NCBI GenBank assembly: GCA_013407085.1
Contig: JACCGJ010001294.1
Location: forward strand, 124,001 to 188,000
Source of the DNA: Atriophallophorus winterbourni
Taxonomy: Eukaryota; Platyhelminthes; Trematoda; Plagiorchiida; Microphallidae
Reading direction: 5' to 3'
DNA length: 64,000 bases
Under the pieces are notes generated by a model. That model was given only the letters and a program-made list of their open reading frames with translations. It did no database searches and had not been told where the DNA came from. The position numbers and the translations under genes were made by a program. Below, in pieces: positions 1 to 12,435 of the stretch (its first letter is position 1; every line of letters begins with the position of its first letter).

Positions 1-350
1 GGTAGCGTAATAATTTAATTTCAATTAGCACTTTTAGGCGGAGCACAAAACAACTGATGTTCTTGGAGCAAGTGCATATTTGAGTATCTGCATACCCAGA
101 GAGGTGAAGCGTAAATTAGGCCACAAATTTGAATAAAGCTTGCATATTTCATCAGAGTCCAAAGTAACCCGAGGGTCCTGTAGTACCTGCATAGTTCGGC
201 ATTTGTATGCTAAGAGAAACAGAGCGTAACTTAGGGTAATAAGTGATTTTAATTTGCACATAATACCGTAGCTCAAAAGAAATTGTTTCTTTGAGCAAGT
301 GCATAATTCAGCTTTTGCATACCAAGAGAGGTGAAGCGTAAATTGTGGCT
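1..350 (-). repeat. Tandem repeat, about 113-bp unit (3 diverged units)
   Basis: Three diverged units are visible. The landmark GAGAGGTGAAGCGTAAATT and its variants occurs near 100-118, 215-234 (more diverged) and 326-344, so the unit is about 110-116 bp. Read on the minus strand each unit begins AATTTACGCT, followed by a CTCT-GGGTATGCA block and then a TTGTGCT block. The same unit occurs in the opposite orientation at about 46.63-46.85 kb, so this is a dispersed satellite-like family. No coding function is seen; the ORF running through 34-276 is a shadow. Confidence 0.6.
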
Positions 351-1200
351 AAAGTATAAAGAAATCGAAAGAAGTTTAATTGCAATCGGTTAAAGCAGTT
401 TCTGGGCGTCTATTCAATTTTCAGCCTGTAGCTTGATCAGATCGTTGGTTCAAGTAGTATCTCAAATAGCATTGAAACCACAATTTCGGTTCGACTTCGC
501 CGCTGACCAGCAACATTATAACATTCCGCTATGTACAAATTAACGATTACTTTTCAAAAGATTTTGAAATTAGATGAGTCCTCGAATAAACCAGTTTCGA
601 TGGTCCAACGCTTTTAGAAATTTTTCACTCTGAGTCCCGCTTTTAAAGCGAGATCAGTATGGAATTACGTATACCGTTTTCGATAATTATTGAACCGCTG
701 TTTGAGAAGAGGCAGCCAACATTGCCTACTCTGAAGCGCAGCTCAAGTCTGTAATAAATTGCATTTCGTTTTTATGAAAATACCACAGTTTGACAGTTAG
801 GATGAGCAAGACAAAATTCTTTCATTGATTGAATGTATGGCCCCCAGCAACATTTTGCTAATTGACTTATAGAACCAGTATATCATTTCACAGATCTTGA
901 TTAATGATTGCAAATATCCAATCGCTACCCACTGCGATTGAAATGCAGTTTTCAGAGCAACCGCTGTCGCATGAAACTAGATTCAAAGTACGACTAAATG
1001 ATTGGTGTAATCTCACACTCTCCGATCTGAAACGGTAAGTGATTAGTGAAAAGGCTGGACATAATATGCTACTATCAATTGACACTCACGAGGTTTTTCA
1101 AATTCAGGCAGTGATTTGCAAGATGGCGCTTCAACTGCAAAACCTTTCATTCGACTTTAATCTGAGATGTAAGGAGTGATGGTCCTTTTTTACGTAGTCT
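351..1200. other. No recognisable feature
   Basis: AT-rich DNA. Short ORFs only, and no motif, splice-site series or mobile-element signature that I can support. Confidence 0.5.
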
Positions 1201-1204
1201 TTAA

Positions 1205-1455
1205 TTCAGATCCACTGATTTTTAACACCACCAAGAGCCATTGACTGGAAAACGTTCGCTTCGCCCAATGCATTGACCATTCTTGTAAATTTGTAACGAT
1301 AAACGAAAACTTGACCCTAAAATATTCGGACAAAACGCATGTAAGTAGTGTGAACTCTCTCAAAAGCGGTTAATTAAAAGACAAGTCTTCGTCATTGGAA
1401 TCAGCAGCTTCAAATAATAATAACTATACCAGAAACATTCCTCTATCGCTACCGA
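1205..1455 (+). repeat. Dispersed repeat, copy 1
   Basis: Shares a long interrupted match with 45825-46045. Both contain a TTTTTAAC-CCACC block, then CATTGACCATTCT or its variant, then TTGTAACGATAA followed by CGAAAAC, then CATTGGAATCAGCAGCTT, and finally ATAATAATAACTA with CCA-GAACA. Neither copy has a coding frame or terminal structure I recognise. Confidence 0.55.
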
Positions 1456-2164
1456 TAATGCAACGCTGTTTAGATGACAGAAAATGATGAAATGTTCATC
1501 GCCAAATCTTAGAAATCATTAGTTCACCGGCTTCGTTGATACGATTCATATAGTGCTAACGTATTTACAAGCTGTAGGGGACATGTTACACGTTTTATTC
1601 ACTTTTTGTGAAAGTATCCGATGTACTTATAATTCCCTGATGTTCCTGAGAAGACAGTTATGTTAACTTCAAATATTGTATCTAACAAGAGCTGTTATAG
1701 TGCATTTTATAACCGATTTGAACGAGCAATAATTCTGTAAACCATTGCAAAACGACTGCGCTGATTGATGGATTTTGAAAGATACTCGGTTCAAACCGCA
1801 CAAAAACAACTAGTGTTGTATATCTTAATTCGGAAAAGGAATCTCAACAACCCTCTTCTCTTAAATTTATTTCGGTACTGTCGAAATGAAAGATAGGTTA
1901 ATACGGGTGTGGTAACAATACCAAAAATTGGAACTCCCTGTAATGAGCAGCATACGACATAAAGCCCATGACCAATAATGATCCTGAATTGATTCATCCA
2001 ACAAGTCAAATACATGCACCTGAGATAAAAAATGAAGCCGCTGGCCACATCTCGGTCGGCCTATCCGCTAATGTAAGTTGTCATTCTGCATAAAAATGAA
2101 ATCCAAGACATTTGCAGGAATTTCATTCGAATTTTGCCCCAAACTATTATTAAACTATCATCGT

Positions 2165-2287
2165 CCCATTGATTTTGCTTTTATTTATACACATATATAC
2201 ATTTGTACCTATAGTTCCACTCTGTGGTTATTGTAAAGTTAATTGCATTTTCAACAATAAATTCTAAATCTTGAATCTTGAATCTTT
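2165..2287 (+). mobile_element. CR1-type non-LTR element, 3' tail
   Basis: Ends in a (CTTGAAT)n-type repeat (AATCTTGAATCTTGAATC). This is the 3' tail also seen in reverse at 8331 and in degenerate form at the end of the CR1 fragment at 13920. Upstream is the AT-rich 3' UTR found in the other CR1 ends (TTATTTATAC, then TGTGGTTATTGTAAAG). Severely 5'-truncated. Confidence 0.6.
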
Positions 2288-2309
2288 CTTATTCCATTTT
2301 ACTGAACTA

Positions 2310-2430
2310 CATTCACATGTGACCTCCAAGCCTTGGGATTTGCTTGCAGTGACAGAAACCTGGATAAGTAATTCCGTCCATAATTCTGAATTCACTATCC
2401 CACAAATAGTGATATACCGACGAGGTTAAC
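2310..2430 (+). pseudogene. CR1 endonuclease fragment
   Basis: One frame reads SKPWDLLAVTETWISNSV followed by HNSEFTIP. This is the endonuclease active-site neighbourhood of CR1 elements (the AVTETW block holds the catalytic glutamate). The frame breaks soon after about 2425. It lies directly downstream of another CR1 tail, so one copy has landed in or beside the other. Confidence 0.6.
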
Positions 2431-2479
2431 AAACAAAATTTTGCGGTATTCTCCGAAACTTACATAATCAACTGTACTT

Positions 2480-3305
2480 TGTTTTTCTCAGCTAGATATC
2501 CCAGATAATCGTTTTGCTCCATTGACTTGTGTGACAACGATCGGTGTCCCGTAGCACTGATACAACGCTTTATTTCTTCATGACATGCCGCTGACAATTA
2601 GCTATCCAATGTATAACGTTTTGCAACGAGTATGATGCACAGCTTTTTGAATGACTAATCATTCCGATTCAGGGGATACTATCTATCCAGCAGAGTTTGC
2701 AGCGTAGACAGTACATGGTCGCTCAGCGTTAGATACACACCGGCGGTGCAATCTGCGTTAAGCATACAATTGCTGTATCTGCTCTTCCACAGCTGGCAGA
2801 CGACACGTTACACGATGCCTCTAATGTAAACGTTCAAGAGCAATTTCTACCCAACTCGTAGGGTTAATGACAAAAGTTTTCAAATCTCATTGACAAACGT
2901 ATTTGTACCACAATTTTGATCTGCTTAATGGCCAAGTTCCTGATTTTATGTCATCATAGAGTAGATCTCTTCTTATTCTTGATAGACGACAGAGAGTCAA
3001 GCCCTTGTACACCGCATATCTTTATATCAGCAACATGAAGCATCAGTGGATTTCAGAATAAACGTGTTAAGTGGCTGTGGAATAGCAGAAATGTAGGCTG
3101 AAAAAGAACGAATGATATTATTGACTGTTGTTAGCAAAGAAGAATATAGTTTGTTGAATTCAATCTAGTGAGACCCATCCCAAAATTATATAGTTGATGA
3201 TGCAGCGCTTTCTTTAGATTTATATGATCAATAATCAAGAAAGCGACATGACGTCTAAAATTTATTTCAACCTCATTGAAACTCTGTGAGTGGAACAAAA
3301 AGACA
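2480..3305. other. No recognisable feature
   Basis: No supported gene or element. Confidence 0.5.
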
Positions 3306-3308
3306 GTG

Positions 3309-3361
3309 CCAAGGTATTGTGGTGTGTAAGTGATGGGGATGTGAGCACCACAATACCTTGG
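3309..3361 (+). repeat. Perfect 16-bp hairpin matching the hammerhead-repeat 3' half
   Basis: The left arm at 3309-3324 (CCAAGGTATTGTGGTG) is the exact reverse complement of 3346-3361, with a 21-nt loop. The sequence from GTGGTGTG onward, through GATGGGGATGTGAG to CACCACAATAC, equals the part of the hammerhead-bearing repeat downstream of its predicted cleavage site (compare 38247-38281). The ribozyme core itself is missing here. Confidence 0.75.
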
Positions 3362-3894
3362 TCGAGAACTATGTTCTCGAAAATTTTCAAAACTTCTTCC
3401 TTGACAACTTGTTATTCCTGTTAATTTTTGTGTTTCTTAACTACTAGATATTTTTCAGTCACGAAATGAGTGTTTTCTGTCTAGCATTCCACGGCACACG
3501 GTGATTTTGTATCATTTGATTGACCGATTGTCAAACTTTCTTTTGAAGTTTAAGGAGTTACTTTGAGATTAAACTGAATCCTTCTCCAGAAATCAGAACA
3601 CATTTGTATGTAGTTAGCATTAATTCGAAATTTAAGCTTAAGCTTATATTTGAATACGTAAAACGAATTCTGCATAAATTACCCATGAAATGATTAACAG
3701 AAATTGTACATATAAACGAGATAAATGTGATATAATCGTTTAATATTAAAGTCATTTTGATAAATATATCTTCATTGTTGTTGAAAGTTACACGTTTCCA
3801 TCTATTGCAGTTGGTTTTAAATAAGAATCGGTGGTTTTAACCAAAATTCAACTAAACGCATGACAATGAACAAGAAAGCTCATGTCCATGAATT

Positions 3895-3975
3895 TCCATC
3901 ACACACACAACCGGTTTCGTGCTATTTCACTTTTCAGGTATGGGGAGTAGTATCAGGTTCCGCGTGCGCTAGTGT
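3895..3975 (-). ncRNA. Hammerhead-like motif, family 2 (copy B)
   Basis: On the minus strand a CCTGATACTACTCCC block is followed by CACGAAACCGGTTGTGTG and then TGTGATGG. This aligns along its whole length with 57945-58012. It shares GAAACCGGT with the main hammerhead family, but the first core box reads CTGATAC rather than CTGATGA. The upstream CATCACAC and downstream GTGTGATG could pair. Treat as hammerhead-like or decayed, not as a proven ribozyme. Confidence 0.35.
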
Positions 3976-3979
3976 GATG

Positions 3980-4880
3980 CCATTATAGGCGAACAAGCTT
4001 TTTCTCCCTGGTCATTATTTCAGACCCTCTCTACATTATTATGCGATCATGTGATTGAACTGATTGGTCGAAACAACCTTATCGAACAGTGGCATACTAG
4101 CGCAACTCGTGTACAAATTCAACCAATTTGTAATCATCACATTCTTCTGAGACTGATACCAGAGACATCAGCAAAGTTGGTTGAAGATAGCACTTGTTAC
4201 GGGCCTGGATATTAATTGCATGACTTCGCGAACTAAATATATAACTGTCTCTAGAACTGTCCTACACGTAACTTTTCTAATTAGCCCAGTATGACTGTCC
4301 AAATATGTTTCTGCACAGACAAAATGATTGTCAGTTCGCACTCTCTCATTTGTTTAGTGTTTTTGGACCAATACCACCTTTGATCCAATGATACAATACC
4401 GTGAACATTACCAGTATCCACTGCTTTTTGGATAACTAGGCTAATTCAATCCAATAATCATTTGCACAACGCCTAGTATTCTACTATGTGACACACATAT
4501 ATATCTATTATCTGTAAATCCAACGCATTTCGATTGTGTAACAAAGGAGCTCGTGGAATTAAGCGTGAATTTCCTCGGGCCATAAACTTTCAAGAGATTG
4601 TTTTTGCTCCTTTCCTAACATGTTTACTTGTATCAAAAAATTTGCATACCGATTACATTTTTCGATTTATTGAAATGAACATCTGATTTTCATTTAAACA
4701 GTACCATTCTCATAACCGAATAAAGGCATGTGGTACGTGATTCTGGAATAGGGTCTATATACGTTTGACCAACAGATCAATAAAACCCAACACGTGACCA
4801 CTTACAGATTTTCAATGACAATGGTCAAAAAGGGTATATCATAAAGATGAGGAATTATCGAACGCATTTCGGAACACAGG
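3980..4880. other. No recognisable feature
   Basis: No supported gene or element. Confidence 0.5.
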
Positions 4881-4888
4881 AAACGGTG

Positions 4889-5287
4889 TTAGAAATGTTT
4901 CCGAAGAGTTGCGGGATGGCAGACCATCTCGTTGCAGTGATGAGCTAGTCGCATCAAAACAGCATGATAATGTGTTACATTACCCATCTTGTGAAGGTAC
5001 TTGTCTCTCTGAATCATTAGATTGTCTAATTGTGAATTCTTGCATGTGGGCCGAACGCTTGGTGGCGCCCAAAGGAGAGAAAGCTTGTTGCAGTAGGCCA
5101 GGAGTGAAAAATTGTCGAAACTCAAATGTAACGACGTCAAGAACATATAACGAGATAAATTGTCTTTGTGGGCAACCGATGTTTGGGCAAAAGGTATGCG
5201 AAAAATATCAGTTGGGATCGAAAGCTGGATGAGCTGAGAGCATTTAGAGACTAACCACCCGAGGAAGGGTTCAGGAAAATAGAACAA
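4889..5287. other. Unrecognised ORF-bearing stretch
   Basis: Both strands are open for more than 100 codons here (plus 4909-5232, minus 5287-4889), and base composition is richer in G+C than in the flanks. I recognise no domain in either translation. The cysteine-rich plus-strand reading has no signal peptide or repeat structure. Most likely a decayed insertion rather than a gene. Confidence 0.25.
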
Positions 5288-5450
5288 TGGAGAGGGGAGT
5301 TTTGAATAATGGTCAAACCATTTTCGGATTAATCATACATATCCATTTCATTGTCTCATTCACTTAATAAAACTAAATTGTTTGCAATATAAAATTTTGT
5401 TTTCCGTACATGCTGACTTAAGTGCATAATTGAAATAACACGTGGTTATA

Positions 5451-6120
5451 ATCATCACAGACGGCATTTCACCGGGAAGCATATACAGAATGCTTAACTG
5501 CCACACAACCATGAAATAGTGAAATCCTAAATGATGGTTAAGGGTGGGACGTAAATAGCTATGGATTCTACAGAAAAGAAAGCATTAACAAACTTGGAAG
5601 AGGTATCTACACCTCGAATGGAACATGCATTCAATTAAATTCGTGAACTAGAAGAGCGACATCAATATGACAGCTTTTTTGCGGCTTTCACAACCATGCA
5701 TCATAACAAGCTTTCATCGTCACTCTACTTGGCAACCTACAAGGTTAAGCAAACAATCCGAGAAAATGCTTGATGCAAGACCGCCATTGAACACGGTTTC
5801 GGGACACATCCTGAAGCGTAACTAACCATTGCAATATCTGGTCGCGCGGGACACCAGCCTGAAAGACGCGCTTCGCCGACTTTGGAAAGGGTACTAGTAA
5901 GGGTTTTTATCTGTCTATGCCAGGTGACGGTTTGGCCACCCCGAGATTCACGGCAATCTGGATGTGGCGTCGAAAAAAGAATCCGTTTCGGAAGTCGGTT
6001 ATCCGGCACCCGTAAAACGTGACCCAACCAGCATCACCTATGCAGATTTATCTGCTTCTTTATATCAACCTTACTACCGAAAAACTCATTTCGGAGAGCA
6101 TCGGTATGGCATAGTGTAGT
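5451..6120 (-). mobile_element. RTE non-LTR element, 3' end (R1)
   Basis: A minus-strand 5'-truncated RTE. The left edge carries the reverse complement of the (GAT)n-type tail (ATCATCACAG), then the 3' UTR seen in the other copies. ORF 6027-5737 reads GHVLRVPDNRLPKRILFSTP, which is the C-terminus of the RTE polyprotein and corresponds to the region around 22465-22530 of the plus-strand copy. Homology extends to about 6120 (GGAGAGCATCGG), where the fragment stops. Confidence 0.8.
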
Positions 6121-7985
6121 CTGAATTGGTTAGATTTTAGTGGAAAATGAAGATCAAAGTGTTGGTATTTAATTAGTTTACAAGTTTTATTGTTGAAACA
6201 ATCGTGGCTTTTCACCTAGTGGACGCCTTTGTATCAGTAGTAAAAAAATCTTATATTATTTGCTCATAGGATTGAAGAACTCATGCGCCGCTTGGTGATA
6301 TATTTGAAAATAAAATTCACAATATAAAAGACGTGGAAATCGGATTGCGAGAATGGTGTTTGAAGTAATGGCATAAAATATATGATTAGCCTGTTAGTTT
6401 GAAATCAGTTTCACAATTTCGGGATGTCAATTCCCATTTTGGAAACGGCAACAGAACGGATAAGCGTGATATGACTTAAGGTAGTGTTGGATTGATGAAG
6501 GATATTGTGAAACCGCCGAACAAATGGTGTGATACCGATGGATTTCAGTAATCTGAGAAGCGTTTCCTCTTCCGACAACAACCCGTGATAATTCAAGTTT
6601 CGGAAGAATTGCATTAGCAATGTTTCAGTGTCCACATCCTCGGAAAATTACGAAAATGGACAACCTCGGCCGCTAGCGATGGGTATGAAATCCGTCTAGG
6701 TCGAGCAAACTAGCCCTGCGTGTGACAGAGGCTTGAGGTCAAATGGGTGGCACGAATGTGATCGAAAATTAGTTCGAAGTGATAACCGGGACCCATAGAA
6801 TTCAGGAGAGTGTTGTGGTTTCTCTTTGTCTTGTTCATAATAAACGCCTTTCACCAATCGAATTTCTCTTGCGTTATATTACTCGAGGGTGAAGGCGTTG
6901 GGGTAGTCTACCTCAGGGATGAATCGGGAAGCAACCTTTAAGTGGTTGTGAAATGTGGGGGGTAGTGTGGTTATTGTTGAACCCACGACCCTGAACTATT
7001 CCGATAAGTGGTCAGCTTTTTTCCAGCTGCCACTCGTTAACCTAGTATGAACTGACGTAATCAATTCCGGTTTCTGTCTACAAAGCCGCTAAATTTTTAC
7101 GTTCCGGCAAACGACCGATCCGATCCAACCGAGTTCAAAATATTTGGTACCATCATATGATTAAAACTAATTACATTAAAACACAATTGTCAGCAGTAAA
7201 GAATATAGCAAATTATTAGACGGAAATTGGTTGATTCGTGGAAGCATATCGTCAAAACGGGGGCCACATTCGAGCTTGGAATTGCTGATAAATAATAGTA
7301 GTGCATTATTCAAACAGCTTACTATTGTTCTCGTTCTGTAAATAAACACCTGCAACGAACCAATAACATGCTCTATCAGTTTTTATTGTCGGCAACTTGG
7401 GAAACGATTTACCGTTAGTGCTGATCCGTAATTCGTACTTGGTCGTACGAACGTATGCCCACCATATTTACTCTTTATTGGCCGAGTTGTGTACCATCGT
7501 TATTATTGTCTATGTTTGGATCGTTCAGGATTGTCTCCCTTACGTTTCACGTCCGATTTGCTTATATATTACGCTTTCCTGCATACTGCTACCATTAGAA
7601 CTACGTTTCGTCAATACGTTTATAACCAATGTTCTTATCCTAATGTCATTATTAACTACCCTCCGACGCCGTAAGGCATTTTCTTGACTTTGTTGCCGCA
7701 AGATATTTTGGGCCTATTAATGCGATATGATAAACTAACGTACGGGTTAAACAAATTAGTGACCTGAAATTTGCCGATAATGAAGTCATTATTGCTTACT
7801 CAGCATGAACAACACTAATTGCCTAGGTAAAGGTACTGTTCCGCCTACCAGCGTCCTTTCTAAACAGTGTCAGTTTGGCCGAGTACATCATTTCACATAT
7901 TGTAACAGCCGCTTGCTAGACACCGATATAAATTAGAGAATTAGTTGAGCATCTGCCATCTCTTCCCATTTTAACTCTCGTGTCT
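6121..7985. other. No recognisable gene
   Basis: Contains a 75-codon minus ORF (6635-6411) without a recognised domain and an imperfect inverted pair (AACGCCTTTCACC near 6843 and GGGTGAAGGCGTT near 6888). Nothing supports a gene call. Confidence 0.45.
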
Positions 7986-7989
7986 GTAG

Positions 7990-8150
7990 CAACCACAATT
8001 TGACGGTGAAAACAAAGAAAATAGTATTGAGCTCGCGCGTAATAAACGCTTTATTGTATGTAATTGAAGCATTGACCGTCCACGCTAAACATGAACGAAA
8101 GCTGAATGCTTTCCGTTTGAGGAGCATCCGTCACATTTTGAACATGTATA
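7990..8150 (+). pseudogene. Non-LTR reverse transcriptase C-terminal scrap
   Basis: The plus-strand frame includes VINALLYVIEALTVHAKHER and then LNAFRLRSIRHILN. This is the post-RT segment typical of RTE-like and related elements (ALLYGSEAWTVYAKHERKLNAFHLRSIRHIL-type). The frame loses similarity after about 8150. Too short to assign to one family. Confidence 0.6.
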
Positions 8151-8330
8151 CAGAATGGAAATTGGCCGAAATATCTTCTGTATGGAAAGTTGTAAACAGG
8201 CAGTCGACCACTTGGTTGACCGCTCTTGCAGTCCCAAAACGTTTGCAAAGCATGAAAGCTGTTAAAATGGACTTTAGGATTTGGAAAAATTGATTTTGAA
8301 CATTGTAAAGCGTATAGTGTAAATACTGAT

Positions 8331-8480
8331 TCAAGATTCAAGATTCAAGATTCAAGAATTTATGGTCACAAAAAGCACATAGCTTCACAATTACCATATC
8401 ATAGTAAATATACATTCAGGAAATAGGTATAAAATAAACATGTAATGTCAAGTATAGTCAAGTTGTATAGTTATCATGAG
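8331..8480 (-). mobile_element. CR1 3' tail, minus strand
   Basis: GATTCAAG repeated about four times at 8331-8357 is the reverse complement of the (CTTGAAT)n tail. It is followed by the conserved 3' UTR block containing AAAAAGCACATAGCTT, also seen at 27390 and 46897. 5'-truncated; no coding part recognised. Confidence 0.65.
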
Positions 8481-10860
8481 TCAATACGCAGGTGTCGTCA
8501 AATCGTTATGCAACAAATAAGTATCCAAATTTTGAATAAACGTTCCGATGCTGGGCGAGATGAAGTGCTAAATGTAGATCGCAGACAGCGTGCAACCGCC
8601 ACCAAGAATGTGTAATCATTTTTTATCAGCATAGTAGTTTGTCATAGCCGTCTTTGCGAGGTAGCCACTTCGATTTACGAACATTTCACTTCATTGCTAA
8701 TGACAGCTTATGTTCAGTAGGCCGTCACGAAATACAAGAGCAAGGCGTGAACGTTAAATTTTCGGAGCCGACCTGTTTTTGTTAGCAATATTTTCTTTGT
8801 ACAAAATAAAAACCTGCTTTTCTGTTGGTACCTAATCTCAATGCACCAAATGAGAACAGCAAATAGCAATAAGCCGGTATCTTATCGATTGCGGGCTGCC
8901 TATTTTGAGACGGCGGTATCGATTCAATACGATTTAGAAATATGAATCACCACTGAAAACAAACCTAGGCGCTGAGCTTTACTCGAATGCAGCCATACAC
9001 TTGAACCGGTATCTGCTGCTCTCCGAGTTATTATCGACAAAAATGAAATGGAGTGCCCTCGCCATTGATGCACTGAGAGGCACGCCAAAGCAGTTGAATA
9101 TGTGGAACTAGTTGCTCCCTTTCCACGACATTATTGGAACTTAAGTTATTGCCATGTTGACATATTTGAACAAAGATGATGTCTCGGGGTGTCGCGTGGA
9201 CGAAGTCGGGTACAACTAAAAACTGCCTGGGTCTTACCTCGAGTTTGATCACCGAAATCCTTTCCATGAATGGATAAAGCCATTCGCCAACCTTCGCCAC
9301 GTCTTCAGTCAGTAGTAGTTCCACCTAGTCACACAAGATTACGTGTGCGGGTCAGGAGCTGGGCTTGGTTGTCACAGGCTGTATGAGCCGCGCAATTTGG
9401 AATGTGTGAAGTCAGGAGTGCTTCATTGAAAAACAGATAGGAGAGATTGGATACATGTCGCGCATCACTGGCCGCAAGAAAACTAACTGAAATATACACA
9501 TACTTTGAGCGGCACTTTTGTGCAATATGGGAATTTAACAACGCGCTCTCGTTGAGAAATCAAAGGTAACCTTAAAAGCAAGAAATTTGGCTAACGCAAA
9601 CTGCCCATAAGTACGGTGTTGTCCTGAGACTTCCCAAAAAGTTAAAATGTGTACTGAAAAGGAATCCTGTTTGTTTTCAACGAAGTTGTAATTTCATATG
9701 CAATAAGCCGGGCAACAGCAACTTAAGGCTTATTCACGCGGTCAGAACATAAAGTTCGAAAACCATTCATCAAAAAGTAATGCGCATAAATTCTCCATAA
9801 TTTAGGAAATAGTATAGTTTAACATATAAGCCAAAAAATATCATGCAGTGTATTCAGTAATCTCTCGATACACTTCTTGGACTACGTGGGGACCAACTGA
9901 ATTAGGTATTTTCGTTGAGTTGATATGCAACAACTGCTTAAGGGATCAAACCAACCGGCTAGCGATATCAAAGCGACATGTATGGAAATGAGTCGGTTGC
10001 AGCTGGGCAGTCAGGGTTTACAACAACATTGGCTTATAAAACTGGATGCTGAGAGATAATGCTTAGAAAGCGAAAATCGGAGAAGAAAGATTGAAGAACA
10101 GGGACAGTGGCTGCTGTTTTTGCCTATGCAGCGTGTATAGCAGACTCGATTCATCTTGGCCGACAGATGCGTACAGTCGGATTTCGCTGTAAATGTCCTG
10201 ATAGAATCCGCGATGAAACAGTGTCAGGTGTCCAGTCAATAAGCGGGATACACGAGACGATCAATTGAGATCGAGTTACTCAGGCCCTTATTTATCGATC
10301 AAATTGCTGTGACTGACTCTATTGTTGTCCCAAAGAAACCATTCAGTATCTCACTGGATGAGCTGCAAAAATCAGTGCATCACGCTCAGGTCTTCAGCGC
10401 GAATGAGTAATGAAACATAATTCGAGCATTAGTCACACGTGCGCAGACGAAAACCACTCTCCACGTGACCTGGTGCGTATATCACAAGTGACTCAGACAC
10501 TCAATAACTAGCCAAGAATCAGGCTCAGAGTATGCGAGTTGATGAATTTCAAAGAATCGCAAAAACCCGGCTTTGCAATAATCCGATCCCAATATTTAAT
10601 AAAAATAATGTTTTTTCACACGTAAAGTTTGATAATAAAACGCGTTCTGAGTTAAAAGTCATCGAGAATTATCGAAAAATCTCCAATCTGTAGAAAGAAA
10701 AAACAAGATAAACAATAATGATAAACAAAGGGAGCTATTGCAATGCGCTCTATAGAACGCCGCTATACCGACAGGTGTGCCTCATGCAAAGCGAAGTGCG
10801 CAACGTCGAAGTAAACAGTGTCGTCATTGACATGTACGAATGAATGCATGTATGTATTTG
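8481..10860. other. No recognised gene
   Basis: A minus ORF at 9324-9031 (97 codons, about average hydrophobicity, many V/I/L) looks more protein-like than its neighbours but matches nothing I recognise. The rest holds no supportable feature. Confidence 0.35.
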
Positions 10861-10862
10861 TA

Positions 10863-10879
10863 TCTATCAATCTATCTAT

Positions 10880-10942
<63 letters not shown>

Positions 10943-11045
10943 CCTATCTATCTATCTATCTATCTATATATATATATATATGCGTGTATATGTAAGCATG
11001 TATGTATATATGTATGTCTGTCTGTATGTATGTATGTATGTATGT
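10863..11045 (+). repeat. Compound microsatellite (TCTA)n-(TA)n-(TATG)n
   Basis: About 25 copies of TCTA with a few interruptions, then a short TA run, then TATG/TGTA repeats. It creates two long repetitive ORFs rich in Tyr-Leu-Ser-Ile that are not genes. Confidence 0.95.
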
Positions 11046-12125
11046 GTATGTATTCAAGTGTGTGTATATGAAGCTTGTATGGCAAACGAATGTGCGGCAT
11101 GCGTGTTCTTGTGACTGTTAGTTACATCATTCTCACCCAACTTTCCATAAATTGACGGTCGAAAATCACTTCAATTTTTCGACAAAGTCTAAATTTCCCA
11201 CTAGATTATAAATGTGAATAGTCACAGTAGACGTTTCAAGTTTTTTCTAAACTTGGGTGAGGCCAAAAAGACGCTCGGTTGACAATTCAATTTATTTCGG
11301 AAGCCATGCGAATACGATCGGATAAGACTGGTACGACCTAACGGTTCAATCCCATGTGCACGCATACTTAAAAACGCATGGGCTTGAACGAAACAGTTGT
11401 ATTCGCATACATGTTCACAACAACTAACATTTGTTGTGGTAAAAAGGTTAGAAAAAGCACGAGAATGAAATAAAATACAGTCCACATTACAGCCAATGTG
11501 AAATAAAATTTGCACACCCAGACAATGAATGACGGATCTAGTGTGGAGAAAAATCGACCTCTGAAAATAATGGGTGTCTAAAGTGCCCGCAGCAAGGAGA
11601 GACAGTACGAGTGAAATCGGTGGGCGTTAAAAAGTCATGAATGTGGTTACATTTTGAGTAAGTTTTAAATGAGATTGACCTTACCATCATTGGATGACAA
11701 TTCTATCCTGGGTTGAGCGAAATCAAAGTGTGATTGTTTTATACATTAGTCACTTACACTTATCTGAATGAGCAGTCTGAATCCACTGTAAGGATCACTC
11801 ACCGAAGTGTGGTCGTGCGGCTAAAAAGTAGAGATTTGTTTACTAATTAGCTGGAATAACTTTTTTTAGGGAATTGTAGATTGCAATTCGAGTTTACCCC
11901 TTGAAAGCTTTCAATCTACCATTGGACAAGTCAACAACGCCCACGTTGTTCTCGGCCTCCTTCGGACGATATCGAACTTGGATGTACATCACAAACGCAT
12001 GATGGCTTCATGCTCCGCAGCTTTTATAATAAATCGATTCGGGAATGACAAGATCCCCCGCAGCGCTCACGGCGATAGGCAGTACTCAGTCAATCAGCGT
12101 CAGTTGCAGCGTGATCTATGTTCAG
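11046..12125. other. No recognised feature
   Basis: No supported gene or element. Confidence 0.45.
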
Positions 12126-12129
12126 CTCC

Positions 12130-12435
12130 TGACCGGCATAGCTTTACACAGTGCCTCTAAATTAAGCGGTCAAGCGCAAGTTCTTCACAACTCGAAGGGT
12201 CAATGCTGAGAGCTTTCGTATCTCTTTTTGCAAAAAATTGTACCGTAAGTGGGGACTGCCCAAGTGTCGACTTTCCGAATTCAATTCACCATAAAGTAGG
12301 TCTTTTAGAATACGACCAATTTTCATTCTGTACACATGACCCAACCAGCGTAGGTGAAGCTGTCATATTAGAGTGAACATGCTCTGCAGAATAGCTTTAG
12401 AACGGACATTATTTGATCGAATGTGTCGTAGTTTT
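12130..12435 (-). pseudogene. Non-LTR RT C-terminal fragment, second family
   Basis: Minus ORF 12344-12162 reads GHVYRMKIGRILKDLLYGEL and continues with SPHLRYNFLQKEIRKL. This is the common GHVLRM...LLYGEL...RPRLR C-terminal segment of several non-LTR elements. A diverged second copy lies at about 40420-40680. Truncated at both ends. Confidence 0.6.

Noticed and set aside
10818..11114. Two ORFs rich in Tyr-Leu-Ser-Ile
   Set aside because: Pure translation of the TCTA/TA/TATG microsatellite.
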